DNA from: Martelella mediterranea DSM 17316
GTDB taxonomy: Bacteria > Pseudomonadota > Alphaproteobacteria > Rhizobiales > Rhizobiaceae
Length of the DNA stretch: 64,000 nt
Direction: 5' to 3'
Assembly: GCF_002043005.1 (NCBI RefSeq)
Contig: NZ_CP020330.1
Coordinates: forward strand, 186,001 to 250,000
Within the stretch, counting starts at the first letter, position 1. Each line of letters opens with the position of its first letter. Of the stretch, positions 33,252 through 42,982 are shown piece after piece. The notes beneath the pieces were generated by a model. It had not been told where the DNA came from. It made no database searches and worked only from the letters and a program-made list of their open reading frames with translations. A program made the translations under genes and the position numbers.

Positions 33252-34682
33252 ATGCAACCGAATATTCTTCTGGTTTTCCCGGATCAACTGCGCTCCGACT
33301 GGGTGGAGCCACGGGCGACGGTTCCTGTCAGGACGCCGAACGCGAAGGCGCTCGCCGAAAGCGGCGTCAACTTCGAGCATGCCTGGACGCCATCGCCGAT
33401 CTGCGCGCCGGCACGCGCCTGCATCGCCACCGGCCGCCGTTACGATCGCAGCCCGGTGCAGCATAACAACCAGAATGTGCCGGCGGGCGCCGACACGATC
33501 TACCGGCGCATGGCCGACAAGGGTTATGCGGTTTCCACGGTCGGCAAGCTCGACCTGTTGAAGGGTTTCATGGACTGGGGTGCCGACGGCAAGCACATGA
33601 CGGAGGCCGGCGAAAGCCGCCTCGCCGATCTCGGCTTTACCCGCGGCATCGACAATGCCGGCAAGCATGACGCGATCTATGGCCGCGAGCGCGGCGCCCG
33701 CGAGCCCTACATGACCTATCTCGCCGAGATCGGGCTTGCCGACGTTCATGACGCCGATTTCCGCCGCCGCGACCGCGCCAATATTCCGGCGACCGTCAAC
33801 GAGATCGCCGCAGGCGACCTTCCGTTGCCCGACGCCTATACCAATCCCGATCTCTCGCCACTTCCGGACGAGGCCTATTGCGACAACTGGATCGGCCGCC
33901 AGGCGATGAACGAACTCGAGGGCCTGAAGGACACCGGCAAGCCGTGGTTCCTTACCGTCAACTTCGCCGGCCCCCACGAACCGCTCGACGTGACGGAGCG
34001 CATGCGCGACCGCTGGAAGGACGTGGCCTTCCGGGAACCGGCCGACGGCTCCCCCGATCCGCGACACCAGATGATCCGGCAGAACTATGCCGCGATGATC
34101 GAGGTCATCGATGACTGGCTCGGGCGCTTCCTCGCCTTTCTCGACGAGACCGGACAGCGCGACAACACGCTGGTGGTGTTTGCCTCCGACCACGGCGAAA
34201 TGCTCGGCGACCACAGGCTCTGGGCGAAGTCGATCCCCGACGAGAATTCCGTGCGCGTGCCGATGATCGTTGCTGGCGCGGGTGTTTCGGTCAGGGACCG
34301 CTCCGTCCGGACGCCGGTGTCCCTTCTCGACATGGCGAAGACCTTCCTCGATTTCTCCGGCGCGCCCGGCGAAGGCATGGAAGGCGACAGCCTGCGCGGC
34401 CTGCTCGAGGGCGAGGCCGAACCCGAGACGCGGCTCGTATTTTCCGGCCTCGGCCCGTGGCGGGCGGTGACCGATGGCCGCTTCAAGCTCGTCGCCGGCG
34501 ACTGGCGCGCGATCCGGCCGGGCAAGATGCAGTTCACCGAATTCGATCCCGCCGGCCTCGATACGGTCGCGCTGTTCGATCTCGATGAGGATCCGGAGGA
34601 GCGCCGTGACATCGCCGCCGCGCATCCCGAGATCCGCGACCGTCTGCTGGAAGCGATCCGGGACGATATGGCGCGCCGCTAA
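33252..34682 (+). CDS. Cys-type sulfatase, distinct subfamily
   Basis: A 476-residue sulfatase with the formylglycine motif C51-A-P-A-R in SPICAPARACIATG, metal residues in VFPDQLRSDW and FASDHGEMLGDH, and a typical C-terminal RLVFSGLGPWRAVTDGRFKLVAG region. It opens directly with MQPNILLVFPDQ, so it has no signal peptide and should be cytoplasmic. It is only distantly related to the sulfatases at 31465 and 42983 and probably removes a sulfate at another position or sugar. It follows the first sulfatase gene by 11 bases. Confidence 0.9.
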   Translation: MQPNILLVFPDQLRSDWVEPRATVPVRTPNAKALAESGVNFEHAWTPSPICAPARACIATGRRYDRSPVQHNNQNVPAGADTIYRRMADKGYAVSTVGKLDLLKGFMDWGADGKHMTEAGESRLADLGFTRGIDNAGKHDAIYGRERGAREPYMTYLAEIGLADVHDADFRRRDRANIPATVNEIAAGDLPLPDAYTNPDLSPLPDEAYCDNWIGRQAMNELEGLKDTGKPWFLTVNFAGPHEPLDVTERMRDRWKDVAFREPADGSPDPRHQMIRQNYAAMIEVIDDWLGRFLAFLDETGQRDNTLVVFASDHGEMLGDHRLWAKSIPDENSVRVPMIVAGAGVSVRDRSVRTPVSLLDMAKTFLDFSGAPGEGMEGDSLRGLLEGEAEPETRLVFSGLGPWRAVTDGRFKLVAGDWRAIRPGKMQFTEFDPAGLDTVALFDLDEDPEERRDIAAAHPEIRDRLLEAIRDDMARR

Positions 34683-34772
34683 CGGAATTTGCTGCGGGTG
34701 CGGCGAATAACTGTACCCGCCGGCAACCCCGGGAAGGTATGCCGCGGCTAGGCGACAACGCAGGCTCGCCCC

Positions 34773-36458
34773 TCAGAACCGGGCCTGCTCCTGCCCGCAG
34801 AAGGGATCGACCGGGCTTTTGCCGGTGAACGGCTTTTCGCCGGTCATACAATCGAGCACCGCCTCCTGCATCTCGTCGGAGGTCGCATAGGCATTGATGA
34901 CGGCGGGCATGCGCGGTGCGTCGTAGAGGTAATAGGGATAGCCGAAGGAGACGAGCGCGGTCGCCGCCTCGTGCCACGGCCGCTTCATCGCCATCCGGAA
35001 ATCGCCCATCAGCCGGGCCCAGTCGAGGAAGATGTGGCTGCGCGTCAGCAGCGTCTCCTCGGCCAGGAGATAGAGCGCGAGGTCGTATTCCGCGGGCTGC
35101 CACGGATCGCCGTGGGCGAAGACCGTCACCTCGAAACCGCGTGCGCGCATCATCTCCGGCAGGGCAAGCGGCATCGGGGCGCCGTGGATCGGCGAGACGA
35201 TGCCACCGGAGATGACAAGCACCCGGCGGTGGGTTTCCGGTGACAGCGGAAACAGGTTCCGCACATCCTTCACCAGCGTCGGTGCGCGGGCAAACGCCTC
35301 TGCGGCGGTCGCCTTCGCCTCCGGCGTCGCCAGCCGGGCAAGGGGTTCGGCTGCCGCCTCACGGCAATGAAGTCCGAGCGCGGCTTTCATTCCCAGAACC
35401 CGCGTCAGGGCTTCGGCGAGGCGCGCCTCCGGCAGGCTGCCATCCTCCAGCGCGGCGCGGACAAGGGCGATATCGCCCGGCAGGTCGCCGGTGAACAACA
35501 CCATGTCACACCCGGCGCGGAGCATTTCGACCTTGGCCGGGCCGGCCGCCATATAGGACGTCGCGCCCACCATCTCTGAGGCATCCGAGACGATCAGGCC
35601 GTTGAACCCCAGCCGGTTGCGAAGCAGTTCCTGATTGAGAAGCCGCGAAAGCGACGCCGGCCGATAGAGTTCCTCCGGCCCGGCCTCGGGATCCAGCATG
35701 CGCACGAAGGCTGGCAGCGCGATATGGGCGGACATCACCGACAGCACATTGTTTTCGATCCCGGCCCGATAAAGCCTGCCGAAGGTTTCCTCCCACGCAT
35801 CCATCGACAGCGGATTGACGGTGGTCACCAGATGCTGGTCGCGGTCGTCATAGCCCTCGCCCGGCCAGTGTTTCAGGCAGGCGGCAATGCCATGGCGCTG
35901 CAGCGTCTCGATCTGGACCATCGCGTGACGTTCGATCAGCGCCGGATCGGAACCAAACCCTCGGGTCGCCACGATCGCCGAGCGGAACGCGGCATTGATG
36001 TCGATAACCGGCGTGAACGACCAGTTGGTGCCGACCGCCCGCGCCTCCTCGGCCATCAGCGTGTAGATGTCGCGGGTGAGCGCCGTGTCATCGGCCGCCG
36101 CCAGCGCCAGCGGGTTCGGAACCTGAGTTCCGAAGGGAAAGGACATGCGCGAGCCTTCGAGATCCGCCGAGACCAGCAGCGGAACCTTCGACCGTTGCTG
36201 CAGGGTTTGCAGGAGCGTCACCTCGGCGGCCCCATCCTGCGAGAAGAAGCGCGTGACCCCGCCCGGCCGCAGCCTTTCGATTTCCGCCGCCCATGGCCCG
36301 GCCGGCCCGTGCAGGCCGATGACGAAAAGCTGCGCGATCATGCTTTCGACGTCGCCCGCGAGTGCCGCCGCGGACTGCGCCACCCAGGCGATATCCTCCT
36401 CCGAGAGGTTGAAGGGTTGCTCCCTCAGAAGATTGAGCGGCAGATCGTCCGGTGTCAT
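34773..36458 (-). CDS. GH3 family glycoside hydrolase (NagZ-like beta-N-acetylhexosaminidase)
   Basis: A 561-residue protein. Its TIM-barrel part has DLEGSRMSFPFGTQVPNPLALAA and KHWPGEGYDDRDQH, which corresponds to the NagZ loop KHFPGHG..D.H and keeps the Asp-x-His dyad used as acid/base, while the second His of the loop is Glu. The nucleophile is expected in GLIVSDASEMVG. A C-terminal alpha/beta domain of about 200 residues follows, as in Bacillus-type NagZ. No signal peptide is present, so it is cytoplasmic. The start at 36458 follows GGAGGAAC. It converges on the sulfatase gene and presumably cleaves a hexosamine-containing substrate of the same locus. Confidence 0.87.
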   Translation of the reverse strand: MTPDDLPLNLLREQPFNLSEEDIAWVAQSAAALAGDVESMIAQLFVIGLHGPAGPWAAEIERLRPGGVTRFFSQDGAAEVTLLQTLQQRSKVPLLVSADLEGSRMSFPFGTQVPNPLALAAADDTALTRDIYTLMAEEARAVGTNWSFTPVIDINAAFRSAIVATRGFGSDPALIERHAMVQIETLQRHGIAACLKHWPGEGYDDRDQHLVTTVNPLSMDAWEETFGRLYRAGIENNVLSVMSAHIALPAFVRMLDPEAGPEELYRPASLSRLLNQELLRNRLGFNGLIVSDASEMVGATSYMAAGPAKVEMLRAGCDMVLFTGDLPGDIALVRAALEDGSLPEARLAEALTRVLGMKAALGLHCREAAAEPLARLATPEAKATAAEAFARAPTLVKDVRNLFPLSPETHRRVLVISGGIVSPIHGAPMPLALPEMMRARGFEVTVFAHGDPWQPAEYDLALYLLAEETLLTRSHIFLDWARLMGDFRMAMKRPWHEAATALVSFGYPYYLYDAPRMPAVINAYATSDEMQEAVLDCMTGEKPFTGKSPVDPFCGQEQARF

Positions 36459-36785
36459 GCATGTTCCTCCCCGCAAGACGCTTCAATGTGTTTCTGGATA
36501 GCCCTCGTGGGCAATGGTCGACAATGTTTTTGTTGGGACCGGCCATAAACGACAGTTATGCCCGCCACGGTTCGAAAGCCGCAGGCAGGCCGGTTTCGCG
36601 CACCTGAAGCGTCGCCGTTTTGCTGGCCGCTTCAAGGTCTCAAGCGCCTGCGGCTCAACGTCCGGAGTTTGATCGAAGCCTCGCTTTCTGCCGAGCGCGA
36701 AACCATTGTCGGCCGCAGACGACGGCACGACGCCCTGGCTCCATGCCCTGCACCGAGGCCACCGCCCCGCCCGGTGGAGCGTCAA
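36459..36785. other. Intergenic region between divergent GH3 and transporter operons
   Basis: About 330 bases without a convincing gene. Open frames exist on both strands but are Arg/Pro/Cys-rich and show no family pattern. A weak minus-strand promoter for the GH3 gene may be TTGTCG followed 17 bases later by CTATCC, near 36500-36528. The plus-strand transporter promoter and operator begin at about 36788. Confidence 0.4.
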
Positions 36786-36787
36786 AA

Positions 36788-36820
36788 TTGACTTGTGTTA
36801 AACCTAGCAAGTGCTAGGTT
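36788..36820 (+). promoter_or_regulatory. Transporter-operon promoter with 20-bp TetR-type operator
   Basis: A -35-like TTGACT (36788-36793) is followed by AACCTAGCAAGTGCTAGGTT at 36801-36820, a palindrome with perfect 8-bp arms (AACCTAGC/GCTAGGTT) around a 4-bp centre. The palindrome covers the spacer and -10 positions, so a bound protein would block transcription. A version with 16 of 20 matching bases lies at 47429-47448. The TetR gene at the end of this operon is the natural candidate to bind it. Confidence 0.7.
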
Positions 36821-36866
36821 GTTTTAAGAGGGCGTCAGGGGAGTGACGCCACGAAGGAGGATTTCC

Positions 36867-38396
36867 ATGCCCAACCCGAAACTGTTTTCGGTCACCCGTC
36901 GTCGTCTGCTGACCGGTTCCGCGCAGGCCGCAGTGATGATCGGCGCCATGCATTATGTCCCGGCTCTTGCCCAGGACACGTCGCGCGCGGTCATTGCCCA
37001 GGCCTATGACGCCCAGCCGCGCAACCTGCTCGCCTTTCGCGGCGGCAATTTTCCCTGGATCAAGAATGTCTTCGAGACGCTGACCTATACCGATCCCGAA
37101 ACGTTCGAACCGCAGCCCGAGCTTGCCACCGACTGGACGCTGTCTGATGACGGCATGACACTGACGCTCAACCTGCGCGACGACGTCACCTTCCACACCG
37201 GCCGCAAGATGACCGCGGCGGATGTGAAATACAGTCTCGAGACCGCAGCGCTTCCCGAAACCGCTTCGCAGATCGGCTTCATCGCCCGCAGCTTCAAGGC
37301 GATCGACACGCCCAGCGATACGCAGGTGGTGATCACCTTCTCGCAGCCGACATCGAATGTCTGGGACCTGTTCGAGGAAACCCCGATCATCGACAAGGAA
37401 ACCTATGCCGAGCGCGAGGACGGTTCGAAGGTGATCGGCACCGGCCCGTACAAATTCGTGAGCTGGACGCCGGGCGCCGAGCTGCAGCTCAGCCGGTATG
37501 ACGGCTATCGCGACAAGGATGCCGCGAAAATCCACGATCTCGACTACGCCATCATCGCCGATCCGACGGCGACGATCGCCGCCGTCCGCTCGGGCCGTGC
37601 CCAGATCGGCTACGGCATGACCCCGCGGGACGTCATCGAGTTCGACCGCAACCCGATGTACACGATCGTCAGCACCGCCGGCACGATCTATCCGTTCGGC
37701 GTCAATGTGGAAGAAGGTCCGTTCGACCAGAAGACCGTCCGTCAGGCCGTCGGCTATGCCATCGACCGCCAGCGCATCATCGACCAGGTCTTCGACGGCG
37801 CCGGCACCCCGACGGACCTTTTCTGGTCCCCCTCCTCCCCCGGCTATACCGAGGAGCAGGCGAACCGCTATTCCTACGATCCCGAAAAGGCCAGCAAGAT
37901 GCTGGAGGACGCGGGCGCCAAGGGTGCCAAGGTCACGATCGTCATTCCCGCCATTCCGGCGAACCGCTCGATCTTCGAGATCGTGCAGAACAATCTGCGC
38001 GAAGTCGGGCTCGAGCCGGAGGCCAGGGTTCTCGACGTCGCCGAATACGACCAGCGGCAGGTGGCCGGCGACCTCGGCCAGTCCTTCATCCTGATCCATG
38101 GCCAGGTCGGCTTCCAGACCGCGACGCTTCTCTCCTCGCTGCCGTCACTGCGCAAGGGCAACCCGTCGCATTTCTGGAGCGACGAATACGAGACGCTCCG
38201 CAACGCGGTCTCGGCCGCCTCGACGGCTGACGACCAGGCCAAGGCCGTCACGGCGCTGTCGGAATATATGCTGGACGAGGCCTTCACGCTGGCGCTCCTC
38301 CAGGCGCCGTCCCCCAGCGTCGTTTCCGCCGATCTCGAAGGTGTCTCGTTCTCGCGGCGGGGCTACATCCTGTTCAAGAACGCCACCTACAGGTAA
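36867..38396 (+). CDS. Peptide/oligosaccharide-type ABC substrate-binding protein (family 5), paralogue 2
   Basis: A 509-residue periplasmic protein. The N-terminus contains VTRRRLLTGSAQAAVMIGAMHYVPALAQ, a probable twin-arginine signal, unlike the Sec-type signal of paralogue 1. Family 5 features include LATDWTLSDDGMTLTLNLRDDVTFHTG and YKFVSWTPGAELQLSRYDGYRD. The ATG at 36867 follows AAGGAGG; the longer reading begins inside the leader. It is the first gene of a five-gene operon that encodes both permeases, a fused ATPase and a TetR regulator. Its likely ligand is the sulfated glycoside degraded by the neighbouring enzymes. Confidence 0.9.
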   Translation: MPNPKLFSVTRRRLLTGSAQAAVMIGAMHYVPALAQDTSRAVIAQAYDAQPRNLLAFRGGNFPWIKNVFETLTYTDPETFEPQPELATDWTLSDDGMTLTLNLRDDVTFHTGRKMTAADVKYSLETAALPETASQIGFIARSFKAIDTPSDTQVVITFSQPTSNVWDLFEETPIIDKETYAEREDGSKVIGTGPYKFVSWTPGAELQLSRYDGYRDKDAAKIHDLDYAIIADPTATIAAVRSGRAQIGYGMTPRDVIEFDRNPMYTIVSTAGTIYPFGVNVEEGPFDQKTVRQAVGYAIDRQRIIDQVFDGAGTPTDLFWSPSSPGYTEEQANRYSYDPEKASKMLEDAGAKGAKVTIVIPAIPANRSIFEIVQNNLREVGLEPEARVLDVAEYDQRQVAGDLGQSFILIHGQVGFQTATLLSSLPSLRKGNPSHFWSDEYETLRNAVSAASTADDQAKAVTALSEYMLDEAFTLALLQAPSPSVVSADLEGVSFSRRGYILFKNATYR

Positions 38397-38401
38397 ATCC
38401 A

Positions 38402-39349
38402 ATGTTCGGCTTTCTCCTCCGCAAGCTCCCTGCGGTGATCCTCGTCGCCTTCGTGTCGTCAATCATCGCCTTCACCCTGCCGCGCCTTGCGCCCGGCGAT
38501 CCCGCGATTACGGTCGCCGGCTCCGATGCGACGCAGGAGCAGCTCGAGGCCGTGCGCGAGGAGCTCGGCCTCAACCAGCCCATGCCGGTGCAGTACATCC
38601 ACTGGCTGACGGGCGCGCTGCAGAGCGATTTCGGTCAGTCCTACGTCATGCGCCGGCCGGTATCGACGGTCATCGCCGACCGGCTGGAAAGCACGCTTGA
38701 GCTTGCGGGACTGGCCACGATCATCATGATCGTCGTCGGGCTGGGGCTTGGCGTGCTCGCGGGAACGGAGCGAACGCCCTGGGGGCGCGCGGTGCTCGAC
38801 GTCGCCACCACGATCCTGCTGGCGACGCCGCCATTCCTGACCGGGCTGATCCTCATCCTCATCTTCGGGATTGCCTTCCAGCTGCTGCCTGTCTCCGGCG
38901 AGGTCAACCTGTCGAAGGATCCGGTGATGGGCTTCAAGTTCCTCATCCTTCCCGCGATCGCGCTGGCGCTGCCGCAATCGGCCATGATCGCACGCCTGCT
39001 GCAGACCACGATGAACTCGACCCGCGGCGAGGATTTCGTCGATCTGGCCAAGGCCAAGGGCGTGCCGCGCGGCCGGATCGTGCGCAAACACGTGCTGCGC
39101 AACAGCCTCGGCCCGGCAATCGTCGCCATCGGCCTCAGGATTGGCGACCTGCTTGCCGGCGCCATCATCATCGAGGCGATCTTCGCCCGAAACGGTCTCG
39201 GCGCGCTCGCCATCTACGCTGTGCAGAGCCGCGACTATTATGTGCTGCAGGCGCTCATCCTCGGCGCCGTCATCGTCGCGGTGCTGATCCAGCTCCTCTC
39301 CGAAATTCTCATCGCCGCGCTTGATCCGCGCATCCGGCTGGAGGGTTGA
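38402..39349 (+). CDS. ABC transporter permease, DppB-like
   Basis: A 315-residue inner-membrane permease with an N-terminal membrane helix, a periplasmic loop and a BPD_transp_1 domain. The opening RLAPGDPAITVAGSDATQEQLEAVREELGL is typical of DppB/OppB. The EAA-type loop is EDFVDLAKAKGVPRGRIVRKHVLRNSLGPAI. It forms the channel with the protein at 39354. The gene lies five bases after the binding-protein gene. Confidence 0.92.
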   Translation: MFGFLLRKLPAVILVAFVSSIIAFTLPRLAPGDPAITVAGSDATQEQLEAVREELGLNQPMPVQYIHWLTGALQSDFGQSYVMRRPVSTVIADRLESTLELAGLATIIMIVVGLGLGVLAGTERTPWGRAVLDVATTILLATPPFLTGLILILIFGIAFQLLPVSGEVNLSKDPVMGFKFLILPAIALALPQSAMIARLLQTTMNSTRGEDFVDLAKAKGVPRGRIVRKHVLRNSLGPAIVAIGLRIGDLLAGAIIIEAIFARNGLGALAIYAVQSRDYYVLQALILGAVIVAVLIQLLSEILIAALDPRIRLEG

Positions 39350-39353
39350 AACC

Positions 39354-40241
39354 ATGTCCGAAACATCCCTGAACGACACCGCGGAAGACCGTCACGGCGA
39401 TCAGAAATGGACGGTTCATCCCGCCCTTCGCGGCTATGGCGAGGCGCTGACGACGCCCAAGGGCATCATCGCCGTCGCCATCATCATTCTCCTGACAGGC
39501 GGCGCGCTGCTGGCGCCGGTACTGTTTCCGGGCGGTTACGATCAGCAGTCGCGCGATGCGCTGCTCGGCGTCAGCCTCGCGCACCCGTTCGGCACGGACG
39601 AGCTCGGGCGCGACATCATGGTACGCAGCATCTATGGCCTCAGAACCGACCTCAGCCTGGTCTACACCGCCGTACCGCTGTCGATGGTGATCGGCACGCT
39701 GCTCGGCCTGCTCGGCGTCATCTCCGCCCGGCTCGGCACTTTTGTCCAGCGCGGTCTGGATGTGATCGCCGGTTTCCCAGGACTCATCCTCGGCATCAGC
39801 GTGGTGATCATCTTCAGCGCCGGCTGGCAGGCGCTGGTCATCGCCATCACCATCCTCGGGCTTCCGGCCTTCGGCCGGTTGGCGCGCGCGACGATGCTGT
39901 CGCAGATGCAGCGCGAATACGTCACCGCGGCCCGCACGCTCGGCGCCACGAAATGGCAGATCATGGTCCGCCACGTCCTGCCCAACGCGGTCGAGCCAAT
40001 CATCGTCCAGGGCGCGATGTTCGTCGTCGCCGCCGTGTTCATCGAGGCGGCGCTTTCGATCGTCGGCCTCGGCCTACAGCCTCCCGAACCCTCCCTCGGC
40101 ACGCTTCTCAATGTCGGCATGCGCTACATCTCCCGCGCGCCGACCTATGTGATCGGGCCAACCGCCATCCTGATCCTGCTCGCGCTCGGATTCAGCCTTC
40201 TCGCCGATGCGCTGAATGCCGCCGTCAACCGCTCGGAATAG
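39354..40241 (+). CDS. ABC transporter permease, DppC-like
   Basis: A 295-residue permease with a cytoplasmic N-terminus of about 40 residues, then about six membrane segments. HPFGTDELGRDIMVRSIYGLRTDL is the DppC/OppC signature before the membrane domain, and the EAA loop is REYVTAARTLGATKWQIMVRHVLPNA. The ATG at 39354 is used; the longer reading overlaps the DppB-like gene. It pairs with that protein and with the fused ATPase at 40245. Confidence 0.92.
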   Translation: MSETSLNDTAEDRHGDQKWTVHPALRGYGEALTTPKGIIAVAIIILLTGGALLAPVLFPGGYDQQSRDALLGVSLAHPFGTDELGRDIMVRSIYGLRTDLSLVYTAVPLSMVIGTLLGLLGVISARLGTFVQRGLDVIAGFPGLILGISVVIIFSAGWQALVIAITILGLPAFGRLARATMLSQMQREYVTAARTLGATKWQIMVRHVLPNAVEPIIVQGAMFVVAAVFIEAALSIVGLGLQPPEPSLGTLLNVGMRYISRAPTYVIGPTAILILLALGFSLLADALNAAVNRSE

Positions 40242-40244
40242 ATC

Positions 40245-42329
40245 ATGACCGCCATTGCAACCGATCCGCTGCTCCGGGTCGATAACCTCACCACCGCCTT
40301 CGGCAACCGCGATGCCGGCATCACCGCCGTGCGCAACGTCTCCTTCGAGGTCGGCCGCGGCCGCGTGCTCGGCATCGTCGGCGAAAGCGGCTCCGGCAAG
40401 TCGGTCACAGCGCGGTCCATCCTGCGGCTCTTGCGCAAGCCGGGCCATGTCCGCGAAGGCTCGGTGAAGCTCGCCGGCCGCGAACTGCTGACGCTTCCCG
40501 AAGAGGAAATGCGCAAGATCCGCGGCAAGGACATCGCCATGGTGTTCCAGGATCCCCAGTCCGCGCTCAACCCGGTGATGCGGGTCGGCGACCAGATCGT
40601 CGAGGCACTGGAAGTCCATGGCGTCAAGGGTCCGGCCGCCCGCGAGCGGGCCAGGGAACTGCTGCGCCAGGTCGGCATTCCCGACGTCGAGCGCAACATT
40701 GACAACTATCCGCACGAATTCTCCGGCGGCATGCGCCAGCGCGTGGTGATCTCGATCGCGCTCGCCAACCATCCGAGCCTGCTTCTCGCCGACGAGCCGA
40801 CAACGGCGCTCGACGTCACGATCCAGGCACAGATCCTCCGGCTGCTCGTCAAACTTCGCGACGAGCTCGGCGTCTCCATCGTCATGATCACCCACGACAT
40901 GGGCGTCGTCGCCGAACTCTGCGACGATCTCGTGGTGATGTATGGCGGCCGGGTGGTCGAAACCGGGCTCGTCAGCGATGTGCTGACGGCGCCACGCCAC
41001 CCCTATACCGCGGCGCTGCTGCGCTCCGTGCCGCGCCTTGACGCCGACGACGCCCACGAGCTGCCGGCGATTCCCGGCCAGCCGCCGATCCCGGCCTTCC
41101 TGCCGTCCGGCTGCGCCTTCCATCCGCGCTGCGCGCATGCAATCGAAGCCTGTCGGGAGAAGGTTCCGCCACTTGCGCAATTGCAGCCCGGCCACCGTTC
41201 AGCCTGTCACGTGGCGCAGGCGGGTAAAACCGACCTCGCCCCACCGCCGTCCGCAGCCCTCCCCGCGCGGGCGGCGGTGCCCGACAACGCGAAACCCTTC
41301 CTGAAGGTCACAAACCTGAAAACCGATGTCGCCGCCGGTTCCGGCGGCATGTTCCGCAAGCATACCCCGGTCTATGCCGTCGACGGCATCTCCTTCGATG
41401 TCTATCTCGGCCAGACCTTCGGTCTCGTAGGGGAATCGGGCTGCGGCAAGTCGAGCCTGTCGCGCTCGCTGGTCGGCATCAACCATCCGACCTCCGGCAC
41501 GATCGAACTTGACGGCCGTGACGTCACCGCGATGACGACCGAGGACCGGCACTTCATCAACCGCCGCGTCCAGTATGTCTATCAGGACCCCTCGGCCTCG
41601 CTCAATCCGCGACGCACGATCGCGCAATCGCTGGAAGAGGCGCTCGCCGTGGTCGGGCTCACGGGCCGGGCGGCGCGGGCGCGGGCCGCCGACCTGATGA
41701 ACACGGTCGGGCTGGCGCCGCATTTCCTCAGCCGCTATCCGTTCGAGATCTCGGGCGGCCAGCGCCAGCGCGTCGGCATCGCCCGCGCGCTCGCCGTCGA
41801 GCCGAAGCTCCTGATCTGCGACGAGCCGGTCTCCGCCCTCGATGTCTCGATCCAGGCCCAGATCATCAACCTTCTCGACGATCTCAAGACCGAACTGGGG
41901 CTCGGTTACCTGTTCATCGCCCATGACCTGGCGGTGGTGAAGCATATCTCGGACATGGTCGCGGTGATGTATCTCGGCCGGCTGGTGGAAACCGGCACCA
42001 CAGACGATGTCTACAACCGTCCCCGCCACCCCTATACCCAGGCGCTGCTTTCGGCGACGCCCGAGGCCGACGTGACCCGCCGGGACCGCGAACGCATCTA
42101 CCTTGGCGGCGAACTGCCCTCCCCCGCCAACCCGCCCTCCGGCTGTCGTTTCCGCACCCGCTGTCCGATCGGACCGCTCCATCGTCCCGATCGACAAATC
42201 TGCAAGGACAGCGATCCCGCGCTTGCCGAACGGGACGGGCGCTCGAAGGTCGCCTGCCATTTTGCCGCCGAGCGCGATGCACTGCTCCTCTCCGAGGCCC
42301 AAAATCCGGAAGGTGCACAGCAACGATGA
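40245..42329 (+). CDS. Fused ABC ATPase with two nucleotide-binding domains (DppD-DppF type)
   Basis: A 694-residue protein with two complete ATPases in one chain. The first (about residues 8-335) has Walker A GESGSGKS, signature [12 protein letters not shown] and Walker [14 protein letters not shown]. The second (about 345-690) has [24 protein letters not shown] and [13 protein letters not shown]. Each ends in an oligopeptide/dipeptide C-terminal domain with clustered cysteines ([15 protein letters not shown] and [11 protein letters not shown]), which can hold an iron-sulfur cluster in this family. It powers the DppBC-like channel. Its stop overlaps the TetR start by four bases. Confidence 0.92.
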   Translation: MTAIATDPLLRVDNLTTAFGNRDAGITAVRNVSFEVGRGRVLGIVGESGSGKSVTARSILRLLRKPGHVREGSVKLAGRELLTLPEEEMRKIRGKDIAMVFQDPQSALNPVMRVGDQIVEALEVHGVKGPAARERARELLRQVGIPDVERNIDNYPHEFSGGMRQRVVISIALANHPSLLLADEPTTALDVTIQAQILRLLVKLRDELGVSIVMITHDMGVVAELCDDLVVMYGGRVVETGLVSDVLTAPRHPYTAALLRSVPRLDADDAHELPAIPGQPPIPAFLPSGCAFHPRCAHAIEACREKVPPLAQLQPGHRSACHVAQAGKTDLAPPPSAALPARAAVPDNAKPFLKVTNLKTDVAAGSGGMFRKHTPVYAVDGISFDVYLGQTFGLVGESGCGKSSLSRSLVGINHPTSGTIELDGRDVTAMTTEDRHFINRRVQYVYQDPSASLNPRRTIAQSLEEALAVVGLTGRAARARAADLMNTVGLAPHFLSRYPFEISGGQRQRVGIARALAVEPKLLICDEPVSALDVSIQAQIINLLDDLKTELGLGYLFIAHDLAVVKHISDMVAVMYLGRLVETGTTDDVYNRPRHPYTQALLSATPEADVTRRDRERIYLGGELPSPANPPSGCRFRTRCPIGPLHRPDRQICKDSDPALAERDGRSKVACHFAAERDALLLSEAQNPEGAQQR

Positions 42330-42946
42330 AGGCAAAAGCAGAACCACGCCGCCGGCGCAGTCCAAAGGGCGAGAGCCGGCGCCAGGAAATCCTCGATGCC
42401 GCCACCAAGCTGTTCTCCCATGGCGGCTTCCACACCGCGAGCCTCGCCGATATCGCCGATGCCGTGGGACTGACGCAGGCCGGCCTGCTGCACTATTTTC
42501 CGTCCAAGGCGGAACTGCTGCTTGCGGTGCTGCGCCAGCGCGAGGAGCGCGTTCTGGTGGACGAGACCGCCGATGCCGCCAACAAGGGCATCGCCTATGC
42601 CGAGGCCTTCGTCGAGACCTTGCGGCGGAACGAGAAGAACCCGGTGATGGTGCAACTCTTCGCGATCCTGTCACACGAGGCGATCTTCACAGACCATCCG
42701 GCCCATCCCTGGTTCCGCGAACGATACGCAGCCGTCGTCATCAAGGCGACCGACCAGCTTGCGGCGACGATCGACGAAACGAAGCTGCCGCCCGGCACGA
42801 CGGTGGAAAGCATCGCCCGGCTGATGATCGCCGCCGCCGACGGGCTGAGACTGCAATGGCTGCTCGATCCGAAAGCGCTCGAACGCCCGAAGGTGATGAA
42901 CGAGTTCTTCGCTCTCCTCGCCCCCTATATCAAGAAACCGGACTGA
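42326..42946 (+). CDS. TetR-family transcriptional regulator (paralogue 1)
   Basis: A 206-residue regulator. After a basic N-terminus, the helix-turn-helix domain covers about residues 17-65 (RRQEILDAATKLFSHGGFHTASLADIADAVGLTQAGLLHYFPSKAELLLAVL). The C-terminal ligand-binding domain follows. It is translationally coupled to the transporter ATPase gene (ATGA overlap) and so is made together with the importer. Its relative at 47502 has a very similar recognition helix (VGLT..GLLHYFPSK), in agreement with the two near-identical operators at 36801 and 47429. Confidence 0.9.
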   Translation: MKAKAEPRRRRSPKGESRRQEILDAATKLFSHGGFHTASLADIADAVGLTQAGLLHYFPSKAELLLAVLRQREERVLVDETADAANKGIAYAEAFVETLRRNEKNPVMVQLFAILSHEAIFTDHPAHPWFRERYAAVVIKATDQLAATIDETKLPPGTTVESIARLMIAAADGLRLQWLLDPKALERPKVMNEFFALLAPYIKKPD

Positions 42947-42982
42947 CGGCCCGTCACGACCGACACCCTCCAGGAGACAATC

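Noticed and set aside
36483..36785. Minus-strand ORF in front of the NagZ-like GH3
   Set aside because: No start signal or domain, and it would end at the GH3 promoter region; composition is Arg/Pro-rich.
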